From: Marinirhabdus sp963793275
GTDB taxonomy: Bacteria > Bacteroidota > Bacteroidia > Flavobacteriales > Flavobacteriaceae
Direction: 5' to 3'
Assembly (NCBI GenBank): GCA_963793275.1
Contig: CAWBZL010000003.1
Span: 310,001 to 374,000 of the forward strand
DNA length: 64,000 nt
Each line of letters begins with the position of its first letter. Within the stretch, counting starts at the first letter, position 1. Below are positions 30,438-40,013 of this stretch, piece after piece. The position numbers were made by a program, and so were the translations under genes. The notes below the pieces were generated by a model. It was not told where the DNA came from and did no database searches. It worked only from the letters and a program-made list of their open reading frames with translations.

Positions 30438-32606
30438 ATGAAGTATGTATACCTTTTTCTGGCGCTGGCGCTGGGAAACACCTCTTTATTTGCACAAAGT
30501 AAACAAGAACTAGAATTGCGCGCACAGTTCTGGGAAAGTAAGGATACTAAAAAAAACCTGGTAGCTGTTCCTGAAAAATGGCAGGGCGAAAGTGCAGTTA
30601 TTTTGTACAAAGAGGAATTTTACCAATACACTAATAATGGTAAAAAAATGTACAACCCTTCGTTTGTACACCAACGCGTAAAATTGTTGGACAAGGCGGC
30701 TGTAGAAAATTATTCTGAACTTAGCTACGAGAAGGATCAACGTGCGGGAATGGGGTTCGTAAATTTTTACAGAGAAGAAACAACGGTAGGAATAAAGATT
30801 ATTAAGCCGGACGGAAGCGAAACCATTCTGGATATTGACAAAGAGAAGGTAACTCAGGACTCACAAAATAAAGTCGCCATTCCAGGATTGGAAGTTGGGG
30901 ATGTGCTGGATATTTTTATTTATCAGGACGATTTCCAGCGTAGCTATGGTGATTATTATAAGTATGAGCCCGTGGAACGTTTGTTAAATTCTAAATATCC
31001 TACGGCGTATAGTAAACTTTCGGTGGAAGTGGAAAACGATTACTTTTTAAATATGGAATCCTATAACGGAGCTCCAAAAGTTAGAGAAGTTGAAACCGAA
31101 AGAAGCGCCACAAAAAAGTACGTGCTCGAGGCAGAAGATCTGGACAAAAGCGATAATCCAAGATGGTATTACCCGTTGGTTGAACTTCCTGCGATTAAAT
31201 TTCAGGTTATTTTTTCTCTTAAAATGAATAAAAATTCTAAGGACAGTGGTTTCCTTGGAGAAGATGGCGAACGTAAAGCCAGCGTAACTGAAGAAGAGGT
31301 GTTAGATTACTACGGGAGAGGCTTTAAAGCCAGCTCCGGGAGTACCATGCGGGATGTTTTTAAGTATCTGGAAGATGCCGGGATAACGGACAAACGACAG
31401 CAAGTCGTAGAAGCGTTGTACTATGCAAGGCATAAAAATTATAACCGGTTTATTGAACTGGTGCTGGCGAGGAATAATCAAATTTCTGGATATCCTGTGC
31501 CTTGCGATGTAGATTACACTATTCTGGACGAAAAGACTTTTGTAAATTATATGGCGGGTCTTGCTAAAGAACTGGAACTGGATTACGACGTTGTGGTGGC
31601 AACTCCCAACTATAATGGGAGCATAGACGATCTGTTATTGCAATCTAACGTTGCCTACGGATTGCGGTTTAATTTTCCGGAGCCTTTGTATTTCTTCGAT
31701 TTAAGTCCGCACGTACAGGCAGAATTTTTCCCATATACGCTGGAAGGCACAAAGATTTTTACCCTAAGCGTTAGAAAAGACAGAAAAATTGAAGCCGTTA
31801 CAACCGATATACTTCCTTTAAGTACTGTAGATGAGAATATTTCTAAAGAAGAAGTTTCGGTAATATTTAGTGAAGATTTTAAGAAGGTTGATGTGCGTCG
31901 TGATTTAAAATACACAGGACACTTTAAAAGAGAAGAACTAGCCGATCGTGTTGCTTTAAAAGATTTTCTGGATGCCGAATTCAGTAAATATGACACCAAG
32001 CATTTTTACAATTGCCGAAAGCGACAAAAAAAGAGCGACCTGGAAGTAGAACAGAAAATGAGTGCCCTTTTAAAGACGTACGAAGAAAAACAAATTGAAC
32101 GTACTGAAGAGCGCACAGCAGCAGGCTATGGTGCGAAAATTGAGAAGTATGCTTATAATGTGGAAGATGCTTCCCGTTACAGTAAAGCACCATTGCATAT
32201 TACCGATAGCTTTGTAATAGATGAAGAATGGGTCAAAAAAGCCGGTCCTAATTATTTGGTAGAAGTAGGTAAATTTATAGGCGGGCAAGTGCAAATTGCT
32301 GAAGATGAAAAAGAACGCTCCCTTGGCGTCTATATAGATTATGCAAAAGTTTTTGAGTACAATGTAGCTATCACAATTCCTGAAGGATACGAAGTAGCAG
32401 GGCTGGATAAGTTAAATGTGGACGTAAGCAATGCTACGGGTTCATTTATAAGCACAGCCACGATTGAAGGAAATAAACTGAAATATACCACCCGGAAAAC
32501 CTACGCCAAGAAAAACTATACCGCGCAGGAATGGCAGGAAATGCTTCCCTGGTTAGAAGCTGCGTACGACTTTAGCCAACGGAAAGTATTATTTAAGAAG
32601 AAATAG
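30438..32606 (+). CDS. Exported DUF3857 protein without the transglutaminase triad
   Basis: 722 residues with a signal peptide (MKYVYLFLALALGNTSLFAQ). The N-terminal half is DUF3857-like (VHQRVKLLDKAAVENYSELS, TVGIKIIKPDGSETILD). The region where the transglutaminase core would lie lacks a GDCKx motif; the nearest Cys is in YPVPCDVDYTI. So it is probably a non-catalytic partner of the gene 4 bases upstream. The C-terminus (TRKTYAKKNYTAQEWQEM) matches the end of similar flavobacterial proteins. The operon ends at a hairpin 22 bases downstream. Confidence 0.82.
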   Translation: MKYVYLFLALALGNTSLFAQSKQELELRAQFWESKDTKKNLVAVPEKWQGESAVILYKEEFYQYTNNGKKMYNPSFVHQRVKLLDKAAVENYSELSYEKDQRAGMGFVNFYREETTVGIKIIKPDGSETILDIDKEKVTQDSQNKVAIPGLEVGDVLDIFIYQDDFQRSYGDYYKYEPVERLLNSKYPTAYSKLSVEVENDYFLNMESYNGAPKVREVETERSATKKYVLEAEDLDKSDNPRWYYPLVELPAIKFQVIFSLKMNKNSKDSGFLGEDGERKASVTEEEVLDYYGRGFKASSGSTMRDVFKYLEDAGITDKRQQVVEALYYARHKNYNRFIELVLARNNQISGYPVPCDVDYTILDEKTFVNYMAGLAKELELDYDVVVATPNYNGSIDDLLLQSNVAYGLRFNFPEPLYFFDLSPHVQAEFFPYTLEGTKIFTLSVRKDRKIEAVTTDILPLSTVDENISKEEVSVIFSEDFKKVDVRRDLKYTGHFKREELADRVALKDFLDAEFSKYDTKHFYNCRKRQKKSDLEVEQKMSALLKTYEEKQIERTEERTAAGYGAKIEKYAYNVEDASRYSKAPLHITDSFVIDEEWVKKAGPNYLVEVGKFIGGQVQIAEDEKERSLGVYIDYAKVFEYNVAITIPEGYEVAGLDKLNVDVSNATGSFISTATIEGNKLKYTTRKTYAKKNYTAQEWQEMLPWLEAAYDFSQRKVLFKKK

Positions 32607-32627
32607 TTAAAAACCGAAAAATAATTT

Positions 32628-32654
32628 AACCCCATCATATACGGTGGGGTTTTA
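32628..32654 (+). terminator. Terminator after the carB-DUF3857 operon
   Basis: AACCCCA (32628-32634) and TGGGGTT (32645-32651) with a 10-base loop, followed by a short TT run. It touches the stop codon of the convergent gene at 32652. Confidence 0.65.
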
Positions 32655-33020
32655 GTTTCGCTCAAAAAACGGCGAAGACTCTTCTTCAACTCCGGTGATA
32701 AAGTATTTTGTATCGCCCCAAAAAACAAAAGTACTATAGCGTTCTACGTAGCTCACCTTTACGTAGCGTCCTTGAAGTTCATTCAGCTTTTCAATAACTT
32801 CATTTTCTTTATCCAATACTGAAAACTGAAAGATTTGCGCCCCGCTAATTCCCTGACTTATCTCCCCTTCCCAGGTTTTAAAAAGCACCCCTTTTTTTGA
32901 AACTTTTATAAGTTCACCAGCCCTGGTTCCTTCGCTGTAGGGAACATAATATACAAAGGCAAAATACAGCAAATAGATAGCTATTAGGCTTCCAAGAATA
33001 ATAAAGAGTATTTTTTTCAT
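32652..33020 (-). CDS. Small conserved membrane-anchored protein
   Basis: 122 residues. One N-terminal hydrophobic helix (KKILFIILGSLIAIYLLYFAFVYY) followed by a soluble part starting YSEGTRAGELIKVSKKGVLFKTWEGEISQG. That motif is conserved in flavobacterial proteins sometimes labelled '6-phosphogluconate dehydrogenase'. I see no Rossmann fold or any such enzyme here, so that name should not be carried over. Function unknown. The next gene upstream ends 35 bases away on the same strand. Confidence 0.75.
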   Translation of the reverse strand: MKKILFIILGSLIAIYLLYFAFVYYVPYSEGTRAGELIKVSKKGVLFKTWEGEISQGISGAQIFQFSVLDKENEVIEKLNELQGRYVKVSYVERYSTFVFWGDTKYFITGVEEESSPFFERN

Positions 33021-33055
33021 TAGTAGTTACCCGCCGGAGCAGATGATTTTAAGGA

Positions 33056-33274
33056 TTATTTAAACCTGGTATTTTTAATTTTGATAAAAGTAACAATGCA
33101 ACAGGCAATTCCAATAAATAATACAAAACCGCCCATATACGTCAATGCGTCTCCAACATTGTTAGAACCTTGAGATCCTTGATAGTCTGAAGTAATCATA
33201 ACAATGCCACCCACAAATGTGGCAATACTAAAAAGAATATAAACCAGTATGTCGAGTTTAATCAATGTTTTCAT
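33056..33274 (-). CDS. Small two-helix membrane protein
   Basis: 72 residues. Hydrophobic helices at about 8-28 (LVYILFSIATFVGGIVMI) and 46-64 (YMGGFVLFIGIACCIVTFI), with a basic tail. Its ATG lies inside the last codons of rmuC (17 bases of overlap), so expression is probably coupled to rmuC. No family recognised. Confidence 0.65.
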   Translation of the reverse strand: MKTLIKLDILVYILFSIATFVGGIVMITSDYQGSQGSNNVGDALTYMGGFVLFIGIACCIVTFIKIKNTRFK

Positions 33275-34586
33275 GTTGTTCCTGGGCTCTGTTTAAAAGT
33301 TTACTATCTATATTTTTACTGGCTTTGGCGCCTAATTTTTTTAGTTTTTCTACGCGTCCTATTAAATTTCCTTTACCGGTCAATTTCTTCATAGCTCCTT
33401 CATAGCTATTCTGGACGGTGCCAATTTGTTTGCCAACTTTAATTAATTCGTCCGTTAAGTTAGTGAAACTATCGTACAATGCTCCGGCTTGTTTTGCAAT
33501 TTCCAGGGCATTTTGTTTTTGGCGGTCGTTTTGCCAGATATTATCTACCAATCGCAATGCAGCTAATAGGGTAGATGGGGTTACTATAATCACCTGCTTA
33601 TCAAACGCAAGTTCGTACAACTGTGGTTCATGAGCGCAAGCTAAAGCAAATGCAGGCTCTATAGGCACAAACATAAAAACAGTATCCGGACTCTCATCGA
33701 TCAAATAATGGTATTTTTTCTCACTTAATTGATCTACGTGGCGTTTTATGGAAGCAATATGTTGCTTTAAATGCTGTTTCTTTTCTTCTTCATCTGTGGA
33801 AGAAACAAAACGTTCAAAGGCTACCAACGAAACTTTACTATCTACAATCATTTTCTTTCCATCGGGCAATTGTATAAGCACATCTGTTCGCAAGCGCTTT
33901 CCTTCGGGAGTGGTAATATTATCTTGTAATGTATACTCGGTACCTGCCTTGAGTCCGGATTTTTCTAAAATTCTGGTTAAGATTACCTCGCCCCAATTCC
34001 CCTGCATTTGCGCATCGCCTTTAAGTGCCTTAGTTAAATTATCGGCATCTTTACTCATTTGCTGATTGAGTTGCGAAAGTGTTTTCAGCTGTTCACGCAT
34101 TTCACTGTGACGGCCAAGGCTCTCTTTGTTTGTTTCTTCGACGCGTTTCTCAAACGTTTTTATTTTCTCCTGAAGTGGATTCAGCAACGTTTCCAGACTT
34201 TCCTTATTGGTCTCTTTAAATTTAGCAGACTTCTCATCCAGAATTTTATTAGCCAGATTTTCAAATTCCTTGGTAAACGTTTCCTGAATTTTCTCCACCT
34301 CGGCTTTTTGTTCACGGTTCTTTTCTTCCAGGTGGTCAAATTGAGAATTTCGCCTTACTAATTCACTATTCAAAAATTCTTTTTCTTTTCTCATTTCCTC
34401 ACGCTCCTCTATAACCGTTTGAAAACGCTCTTCCAGCTTTTCCTGCTGAAAGCTCGCTTGCTGCAAACGTTCCTCTAGTTTTCCGGATTCAGATTTTAGT
34501 TTTAAACGTGCAATAAGATTACCAACGAAAGCCCCAACTAAAAGGCAAACTGCGACGAGTAGTAAAAAAAGTAAGGTTTCGTTCAC
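33258..34586 (-). CDS. rmuC: DNA recombination protein RmuC
   Basis: 442 residues starting at GTG (34586). One N-terminal membrane helix (LLFLLLVAVCLLVGAFVGNLIA), a long coiled coil (about 28-190) and the RmuC domain (KGDAQMQGNWGEVILTRILEKSGL ... VDSKVSLVAFERFV). In E. coli RmuC limits inversions at short inverted repeats; the nuclease-like fold is inferred. Downstream of the btu operon with a gap of 46 bases, so it could be read through from it. The 72-residue membrane protein overlaps its end. Confidence 0.93.
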   Translation of the reverse strand: MNETLLFLLLVAVCLLVGAFVGNLIARLKLKSESGKLEERLQQASFQQEKLEERFQTVIEEREEMRKEKEFLNSELVRRNSQFDHLEEKNREQKAEVEKIQETFTKEFENLANKILDEKSAKFKETNKESLETLLNPLQEKIKTFEKRVEETNKESLGRHSEMREQLKTLSQLNQQMSKDADNLTKALKGDAQMQGNWGEVILTRILEKSGLKAGTEYTLQDNITTPEGKRLRTDVLIQLPDGKKMIVDSKVSLVAFERFVSSTDEEEKKQHLKQHIASIKRHVDQLSEKKYHYLIDESPDTVFMFVPIEPAFALACAHEPQLYELAFDKQVIIVTPSTLLAALRLVDNIWQNDRQKQNALEIAKQAGALYDSFTNLTDELIKVGKQIGTVQNSYEGAMKKLTGKGNLIGRVEKLKKLGAKASKNIDSKLLNRAQEQHENID

Positions 34587-34632
34587 GGTATAGAGTAAGA
34601 TTTAAATTGACAAAAATTGAACTTTAAAGATA

Positions 34633-35427
34633 CTATTTTCGTATCGAAAAGCGCCCCGTGTTTTTGTCAAAATCGATGGTATCCTTTGGAAAAAGCGAGT
34701 CAAAATTACCAGCTTGAATCAGTTTGCAGGGTTCTTCACACACTACCGAAGTTTCGGTCATTACAATCATCGTATCACTTAATTGTATCGCCAGATCTAT
34801 TTCGTGAGTAGAAAACAATATGGTTTTGCCGGTTTCAGCGGTAAGTTGTTTAAGTAACTTTAAAATGTAGGCACGATGGTATAGATCCAGATGTGTTGTG
34901 GGTTCGTCCAGTAAAATAATCGGTGTGTCCTGCGCCAAAGCTCTAGCAATGTAGGCTCGTTGTAATTGACCGTCGCTTAGTTGGTAGCATTTTCTGTGTG
35001 CTAATTTTTTAGTGTCCGTAACATCCAGGGCATAATTAATCCGTTTTTTGTCGGTTTTGGATAAAGAGCCCATCCAGTTCGTGTAGGGTTGTCTGCCCAG
35101 TGTTACTAATTCCTGTACGGTTAAGTTTTTGGAGGCCGGAGCTTCAGTTAAAACTACACTTAATTGTGTAGCGAGAACGAGTGTTGATATGTCTGAAAGC
35201 TTTTTATCATTTATAATAACAGTTCCTGAAATAAAAGGTTGCATTCCAATTAAACTGCGCAGTAAGGTAGATTTTCCCACACCGTTCGCACCCACAAGTC
35301 CAATGAGCTCCCCTTGTTTTAACGAAAAGTTGATGCCTTCTGCAACTGGAATAGGCTTCTTTTTACTGAAATACCCTATCGAGAGATCGTTTGCTTCTAA
35401 AATGGTATGTTGCTTTTCAGTATTCAT
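34633..35427 (-). CDS. btuD: ABC transporter ATP-binding protein, cobalamin/siderophore type
   Basis: 264 residues from ATG 35427 (MNTEKQHTILEANDLSIGYF). The start codon overlaps the permease stop as TAATG, so I prefer it to the longer upstream frame. Walker A GANGVGKST, signature LSDGQLQRA, Walker B IILLDEPT and switch His in FSTHE are all present. It powers the importer formed with the upstream permease and binding protein. The neighbouring B12 riboswitch and btuB make cobalamin the likely substrate, though FecE-type siderophore importers look similar. Confidence 0.85.
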   Translation of the reverse strand: MNTEKQHTILEANDLSIGYFSKKKPIPVAEGINFSLKQGELIGLVGANGVGKSTLLRSLIGMQPFISGTVIINDKKLSDISTLVLATQLSVVLTEAPASKNLTVQELVTLGRQPYTNWMGSLSKTDKKRINYALDVTDTKKLAHRKCYQLSDGQLQRAYIARALAQDTPIILLDEPTTHLDLYHRAYILKLLKQLTAETGKTILFSTHEIDLAIQLSDTMIVMTETSVVCEEPCKLIQAGNFDSLFPKDTIDFDKNTGRFSIRK

Positions 35428-36458
35428 TAAAACAAGAGTTTTCTTTTTCGAACCAATAACCAAATAACAACCGGTGCCCCTAATAAAGATGTAATAGCGT
35501 TAATGGGTAGCATATATTCGCTTGTGGGCAATTGCGCAACAGTATCGCACAACAGCATTAAAATAGCGCCCGAAAGCATCACAGCGGGTAACAATGTAAA
35601 ATGATTGGAACTTTTAAAATATTGTCTTGTAATATGCGGCACTGCTAGTCCCACAAAGGCAATAGGTCCCACAAAAGCGGTAATGCCGCCCGCCAGAATA
35701 CTGGTTGCTAAAATGATAAGCACTGTGGTTTTTTTTATACGAACGCCCATACTTTTAGCGTAATTTTCGCCCAAAAGAAGTGCGTTCAAGGATTTTCCAC
35801 TGCTAAAAGCCACTAGGAAACCCAAAAAACAACACACCAGCATAATAGTAACGCTGCTCCAGGACTGATTTCCCAAACTTCCAAAACTCCAGAAGATATA
35901 TTGTTGTAGTTTCTCGGCATTACTGAAATAAGATAATACCGAAACCACTGCCGCCGTCACACTCCCAAACATTAGCCCAATAATTAAGACAGCCATGGTG
36001 TCTTTAATTTTGAAGGTAACGGCAAGTACGGCCAACAGCACCAAAAAACTCCCCAATGCCGAAGCTATGACCAGGCTCCATTCACTTAACAGCACACTCC
36101 CAAAATAGCCCCCGAAAGCACCAGCGCCTAAAATTAAAATAGCAACTCCTAAACTAGCACCACTGCTTAATCCCAGTACAAAAGGACCAGCCAACGGATT
36201 GCGAAATAACGTTTGCATTAATAAGCCCGATACTGCCAAAGCACTGCCCGTTAAAATAGCCGTCAAGGCTTTAGGAACTCTGTATTCTGTGATAATAAAA
36301 CTCCAGGTTTCTTTCGAAGCACCCTGCCCGAATAGTGAGGAAATAACATCGCCCAAAGGGATTGAAACCGATCCTAAGCTTATATTTAAGAGTATGGCAA
36401 ACACCAGCAAAACTGCCAGGATCCAAAAATACCGGGTATGTTTTTTTCTGGGATGCAC
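35427..36458 (-). CDS. btuC: ABC transporter permease, FecCD/BtuC family
   Basis: 343 residues with about nine or ten membrane helices. Family motifs include RVPKALTAILTGSALAVSGL, RNPLAGPFVLGLSSGASLG and GPIAFVGLAVPHITR. Start is GTG at 36458, overlapping the stop of btuF as TAGTG; the end overlaps btuD as TAATG. The tight coupling shows a single transporter operon btuF-btuC-btuD. Substrate inferred as cobalamin from the riboswitch-btuB neighbour. Confidence 0.88.
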   Translation of the reverse strand: MHPRKKHTRYFWILAVLLVFAILLNISLGSVSIPLGDVISSLFGQGASKETWSFIITEYRVPKALTAILTGSALAVSGLLMQTLFRNPLAGPFVLGLSSGASLGVAILILGAGAFGGYFGSVLLSEWSLVIASALGSFLVLLAVLAVTFKIKDTMAVLIIGLMFGSVTAAVVSVLSYFSNAEKLQQYIFWSFGSLGNQSWSSVTIMLVCCFLGFLVAFSSGKSLNALLLGENYAKSMGVRIKKTTVLIILATSILAGGITAFVGPIAFVGLAVPHITRQYFKSSNHFTLLPAVMLSGAILMLLCDTVAQLPTSEYMLPINAITSLLGAPVVIWLLVRKRKLLF

Positions 36459-37594
36459 TATTCCAATTTACTGAAAAAATACAACTCATGATCCGGGAGA
36501 AGCTCTGGATGCAGGATTTTGATCATATCCTTTAACACCAGATCCGGACGGTTTGGAGCAAGTTCATAGTAAATTACACCTCCTGTTGCTCCTTTTTTAG
36601 TTGTAAAACTGAAAATCTTATCTTGTTTAAATGCGTCAAACTCTGCGTATACTTTATTGTACTCTTGCATCTGAGATCGACTGGTAAATTGCCCGGGACC
36701 AATCCAATAGTGTGCTGTCTTACCTTTTTCCAAAACCGATTCTACATTCAAAGAAATACTACCCGTTCCTTCACTTTCTTTCCAAAGGTACTCTGCGTTG
36801 GCGTCTGCAATAAATTGTGCCGCCCAACTGCCACCCTGTGGCAAATACCAAACATCTTTGTATAATGCACCACTTAAAACCGTTGGGGTTGTGGTGGCTT
36901 GTTGCGCTTCTTTTTTTGCTGAAATATAGGCTGTTTTAATGTTATTAAATATGCTGTCGGCTTCTTTATCTTTGTTAAATAAAGCTCCAAAAAACTTGAT
37001 CCACTCAGCTTTTCCCAGTGGGGTAGTTTCGGTCCAATCTGCATTATACAGCACAGGAATACCTGTTTTTTGAATGGTAGCGACTGTTTTGTTGTCTCCT
37101 TCCACAGCAAATGTTATCACGGCTTCAGGATTCAGGTCAATTAAAACTTCGGTGTTTATGCTTTCATTTTTACCTAGTTCTTTTATATTTCCAGCGTCAA
37201 TATTTTTACGTGTCTCTTCAGAAGAAATATAGTCAAGATTAGGGAAACCTACTAGTTTTTCAGCAACTCCCAATGCTTCCAAAGATGGAATATGGGTTGT
37301 TGAGGTAACTACAATGGTGGATAACGGTATTTTTATAATTGCATCAAATTCGGCTTTGTTTTCAAGTTTTGTGCCTTTTTCAACAAGCGCATAGGTAAAA
37401 TTTTTATCGGCATCCGGCCATGGATTTGTGATGGTAATGGTTTTATAACCCTCGTAATTTTTTATGATGAAACCTTCAGCAAATTCGGTTGTGAGTTCTG
37501 AAACTTCAGTTTTTGTAGGGGTGTCATTTTTTGTTTCTGTTTTACAGGAAACAATAAGCATCAGAAAAAAGAGTAGTAGAAAGATTTGTTTCAT
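36458..37594 (-). CDS. btuF: Periplasmic substrate-binding lipoprotein, BtuF-like
   Basis: 378 residues. Lipoprotein signal MKQIFLLLFFLMLIVSC. The class III binding-protein fold is seen in IVVTSTTHIPSLEALGVAEKLVGFPNLDYI and VLIDLNPEAVI, the typical start of the two lobes. Captures the ligand delivered by the outer-membrane receptor and hands it to BtuCD. First gene of its operon, divergent from btuB. The 415 bases between them contain the riboswitch on the btuB side; a weak -7 (TATCTTTA at 37631-37624, minus) may serve this gene. No riboswitch reads in its direction. Confidence 0.87.
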   Translation of the reverse strand: MKQIFLLLFFLMLIVSCKTETKNDTPTKTEVSELTTEFAEGFIIKNYEGYKTITITNPWPDADKNFTYALVEKGTKLENKAEFDAIIKIPLSTIVVTSTTHIPSLEALGVAEKLVGFPNLDYISSEETRKNIDAGNIKELGKNESINTEVLIDLNPEAVITFAVEGDNKTVATIQKTGIPVLYNADWTETTPLGKAEWIKFFGALFNKDKEADSIFNNIKTAYISAKKEAQQATTTPTVLSGALYKDVWYLPQGGSWAAQFIADANAEYLWKESEGTGSISLNVESVLEKGKTAHYWIGPGQFTSRSQMQEYNKVYAEFDAFKQDKIFSFTTKKGATGGVIYYELAPNRPDLVLKDMIKILHPELLPDHELYFFSKLE

Positions 37595-37684
37595 TTCAGA
37601 AAATACTAGCTATATTTTGGTGGTAAAGATAACCAAATACACTACTTTCGCACCGAATTTTGGTGAATGTCTTGCAAATTGCAA

Positions 37685-37885
37685 TACAATCTTAAAAGGG
37701 AAGTAGGTGATAAAGTAGTACCTCGTAATTCGTACCTCGTATTTTTTTAAAATCCTACGCTGTTCCCGCAACTGTAAGTCGGTTCGTTACTAAAAACGAA
37801 TTTGTGTTTCTTCAATAGACCACTGTCCTCATTGTTATTAGGATGGGAAGGTAGCACGCCAGACAAGCCAGGAGACCTGCCAGAA
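37685..37885 (+). promoter_or_regulatory. Cobalamin (AdoCbl) riboswitch
   Basis: All core blocks are present in order: AAAAGGGAAGTAGGTGA (37694 on), AATCCTACGCTGTTCCCGC with AACTGTAAGTCGG (37750 on), GACCACTGTCC, GATGGGAAGGTAGCACGCC, and the B12 box AGCCAGGAGACCTGCC (37866-37881). It is on the plus strand and ends about 125 bases before btuB, which it should switch off at high cobalamin. GGGAAG near 37938 can pair with CTTCCC near 37990, just before the start codon, a possible expression platform. Confidence 0.93.
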
Positions 37886-38009
37886 GTTCAATTTTTGTCA
37901 AACCTTCGGGAAAAAGGAAGATATAAGGATATTGTTGGGAAGAGTTGCGTGCATTGCCGGGACTTTTCATGTATTCTGCATCATTTACCTTCCCGGTAAT
38001 TACTTAAAA

Positions 38010-39932
38010 ATGAAAAGAATAGTTTTTATCGGTTGTATGTTATTCGCTATAGCAGCAACTGCGCAGCAAACAGAAACATTGGATACTGTATTGCTGGACA
38101 CGAAAATTCCGCTTGCCAGAAAAAACAGTGGTAAAGTAATCACAAAAATCACCAAAGAACAATTAGCTGCCCGTCCAGGAGCATCTGTGGCCGATGTTTT
38201 GAACGAAGTTTCAGGAATTGAAATTAACGGAGCACGAAGTAACGATGGTCAAAATCTTGCCTATTATGTGCGTGGCGGGAGGAACCGTCAGGTTGTAATT
38301 ATGGTAGATGGCGTACAATTAAACGATCCATCACAAATTGCAAACGACTACGATCTGCGATTAATCTCTGCCAACAGTATTGAAGAAATTGAAGTCCTGA
38401 AAGGGGCTAGCAGCGTGCTGTATGGTTCCGGAGCTGCAACGGCGGTGATCAATATTACCACGAAAAAGGCTTCAGAAAAAGATATTTCGGCAACATTCAC
38501 AAGTACATTGGGTAGCAATCGCCCCACGGAAACAGACTCAAAAGAATCAAAATTTGAAACATTTACCAACAATGTGAATGTGAGCGGAACGTTGAAGAGG
38601 TTTTTTTACAATGCTAATTTTAGCAACAGGTATACCGATGGACTTAGTGCTATAGCGGCACCTGCAGATTCTACAGCATTTCAAAGCGATGTTTTTGACC
38701 GATTTAATACCCGATTAAACCTGGGTTATAAAATTACCGATAGTATTACCATAAGTCAATTTGTGAGTATAGATAAATTTAAGGCAGGGTTTGATAATTT
38801 CGATTTTACCGATGCCGATAACCTTTCAATTACGGAACAAATAAAGACGGGCGGTCATTTTGAGTGGAAATATAAGAATGGAACCTACGTTTTTAACGAC
38901 AGCTACCAGTGGATAGATCGTGAAATTAGGAGTGATTTTCCAACAAAATTTGAATCGAAAAGCTACAGTATGGATAATTATTTAAATCATCGTTTTACCA
39001 GGCAATTTCAAGCCGTGTTAGGGTTGAATGTGAACTTAAGCGAGTTTAATTCGTTTGCTATTCCTTTTGGTGAAAGTGCTTTTGCAGAACAAATAAATGC
39101 CGATACAGCCAATTTTGATATTATTGACCCGTACTTAAATCTGGTATATATTACAGATTTTGGGTTGAATGTAAATGCAGGTGCGCGTGTGAATATTCAC
39201 AGTGTGTATGATACCAACCTGGTGTATCATATAAACCCGTCTTACAACATTAACTTAGGAACGAATGTGGTTAAAATTTTAGGCTCTTATAGTACGGCTT
39301 ATATTACACCGTCATTATTTCAGCTATACGATCCGCAATTTGGAAATACAGAATTACTGCCCGAAGACAATCGCACAATTGAAGGAGGTTTAGAATTTTC
39401 ACGCGGAAAAAATTTCCGCGCAAGCGCTGTATATTTTAACCGTAACGAAGAAAATTATGTAGATTTTGTAACCATAGATCCGGATAATTTTATCTCTCAA
39501 TATCAAAATATAGCCGATATATTTAAGAGTAGCGGGGTTGAGGTGGAACTCTTCGGAAAAATTATTGAGAACTTAACAGGATCTGCAAACTATACCAACA
39601 CAAGGGTAGACGAACGTTTTGCTTTACGAATACCTGAGCATAAAGCCAATGCAAGTGTAACGTATAACTGGAAGAAAAATACAAACATTGGTGTAAGCTA
39701 CCAATATGTTGGGGAACGTGACGATACTTTTTTTAGTCAGGAGACTTTCGAAAATGAGACCATTGTTTTAGATAGTTTCGGTTTACTCAATTTTAATATT
39801 TCCGGACAAATCACTAAAAACTTTAAGCTTTTTGCGGGATTCTCCAATATTCTGGATACCGAGTACGAAGAAATATACCGTTTCCAAAACCGTGGTAGAA
39901 ATGTATTAGCGGGGTTTGAGCTGAAGTTTTAG
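38010..39932 (+). CDS. btuB: TonB-dependent vitamin B12 receptor
   Basis: 640 residues from ATG 38010, chosen because it begins a signal peptide (MKRIVFIGCMLFAIAATAQQ); the open frame upstream runs through the riboswitch. A plug domain (ARPGASVADVLNEVSGIEING, GGRNRQVVIMVDGVQLND, LKGASSVLYGSGAATAVINI) is followed by a barrel ending FELKF with a terminal Phe. Imports cobalamin across the outer membrane with TonB energy. The upstream riboswitch makes the B12 assignment strong. Works with the divergent btuFCD operon. Confidence 0.92.
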   Translation: MKRIVFIGCMLFAIAATAQQTETLDTVLLDTKIPLARKNSGKVITKITKEQLAARPGASVADVLNEVSGIEINGARSNDGQNLAYYVRGGRNRQVVIMVDGVQLNDPSQIANDYDLRLISANSIEEIEVLKGASSVLYGSGAATAVINITTKKASEKDISATFTSTLGSNRPTETDSKESKFETFTNNVNVSGTLKRFFYNANFSNRYTDGLSAIAAPADSTAFQSDVFDRFNTRLNLGYKITDSITISQFVSIDKFKAGFDNFDFTDADNLSITEQIKTGGHFEWKYKNGTYVFNDSYQWIDREIRSDFPTKFESKSYSMDNYLNHRFTRQFQAVLGLNVNLSEFNSFAIPFGESAFAEQINADTANFDIIDPYLNLVYITDFGLNVNAGARVNIHSVYDTNLVYHINPSYNINLGTNVVKILGSYSTAYITPSLFQLYDPQFGNTELLPEDNRTIEGGLEFSRGKNFRASAVYFNRNEENYVDFVTIDPDNFISQYQNIADIFKSSGVEVELFGKIIENLTGSANYTNTRVDERFALRIPEHKANASVTYNWKKNTNIGVSYQYVGERDDTFFSQETFENETIVLDSFGLLNFNISGQITKNFKLFAGFSNILDTEYEEIYRFQNRGRNVLAGFELKF

Positions 39933-39955
39933 GAAAACAAACTCTAAATAATAAA

Positions 39956-39989
39956 TCCCAAATACCAAAGATACTTTGGTGTTTGGGAT
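39956..39989. terminator. Bidirectional terminator between btuB and the S41 peptidase
   Basis: TCCCAAATACCAAAG / CTTTGGTGTTTGGGA makes a 15-bp hairpin with one wobble or mismatch, between two convergent genes. T-runs are weak on both sides. Confidence 0.7.
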
Positions 39990-40013
39990 ATCCTTTTCCT
40001 TGTTATTTGCGCC

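Noticed and set aside
32652..33020. 6-phosphogluconate dehydrogenase
   Set aside because: No NADP-binding or catalytic motifs; one membrane helix and a small domain only.
37595..37684. A riboswitch reading toward btuF
   Set aside because: No B12 box or conserved core blocks on the minus strand.
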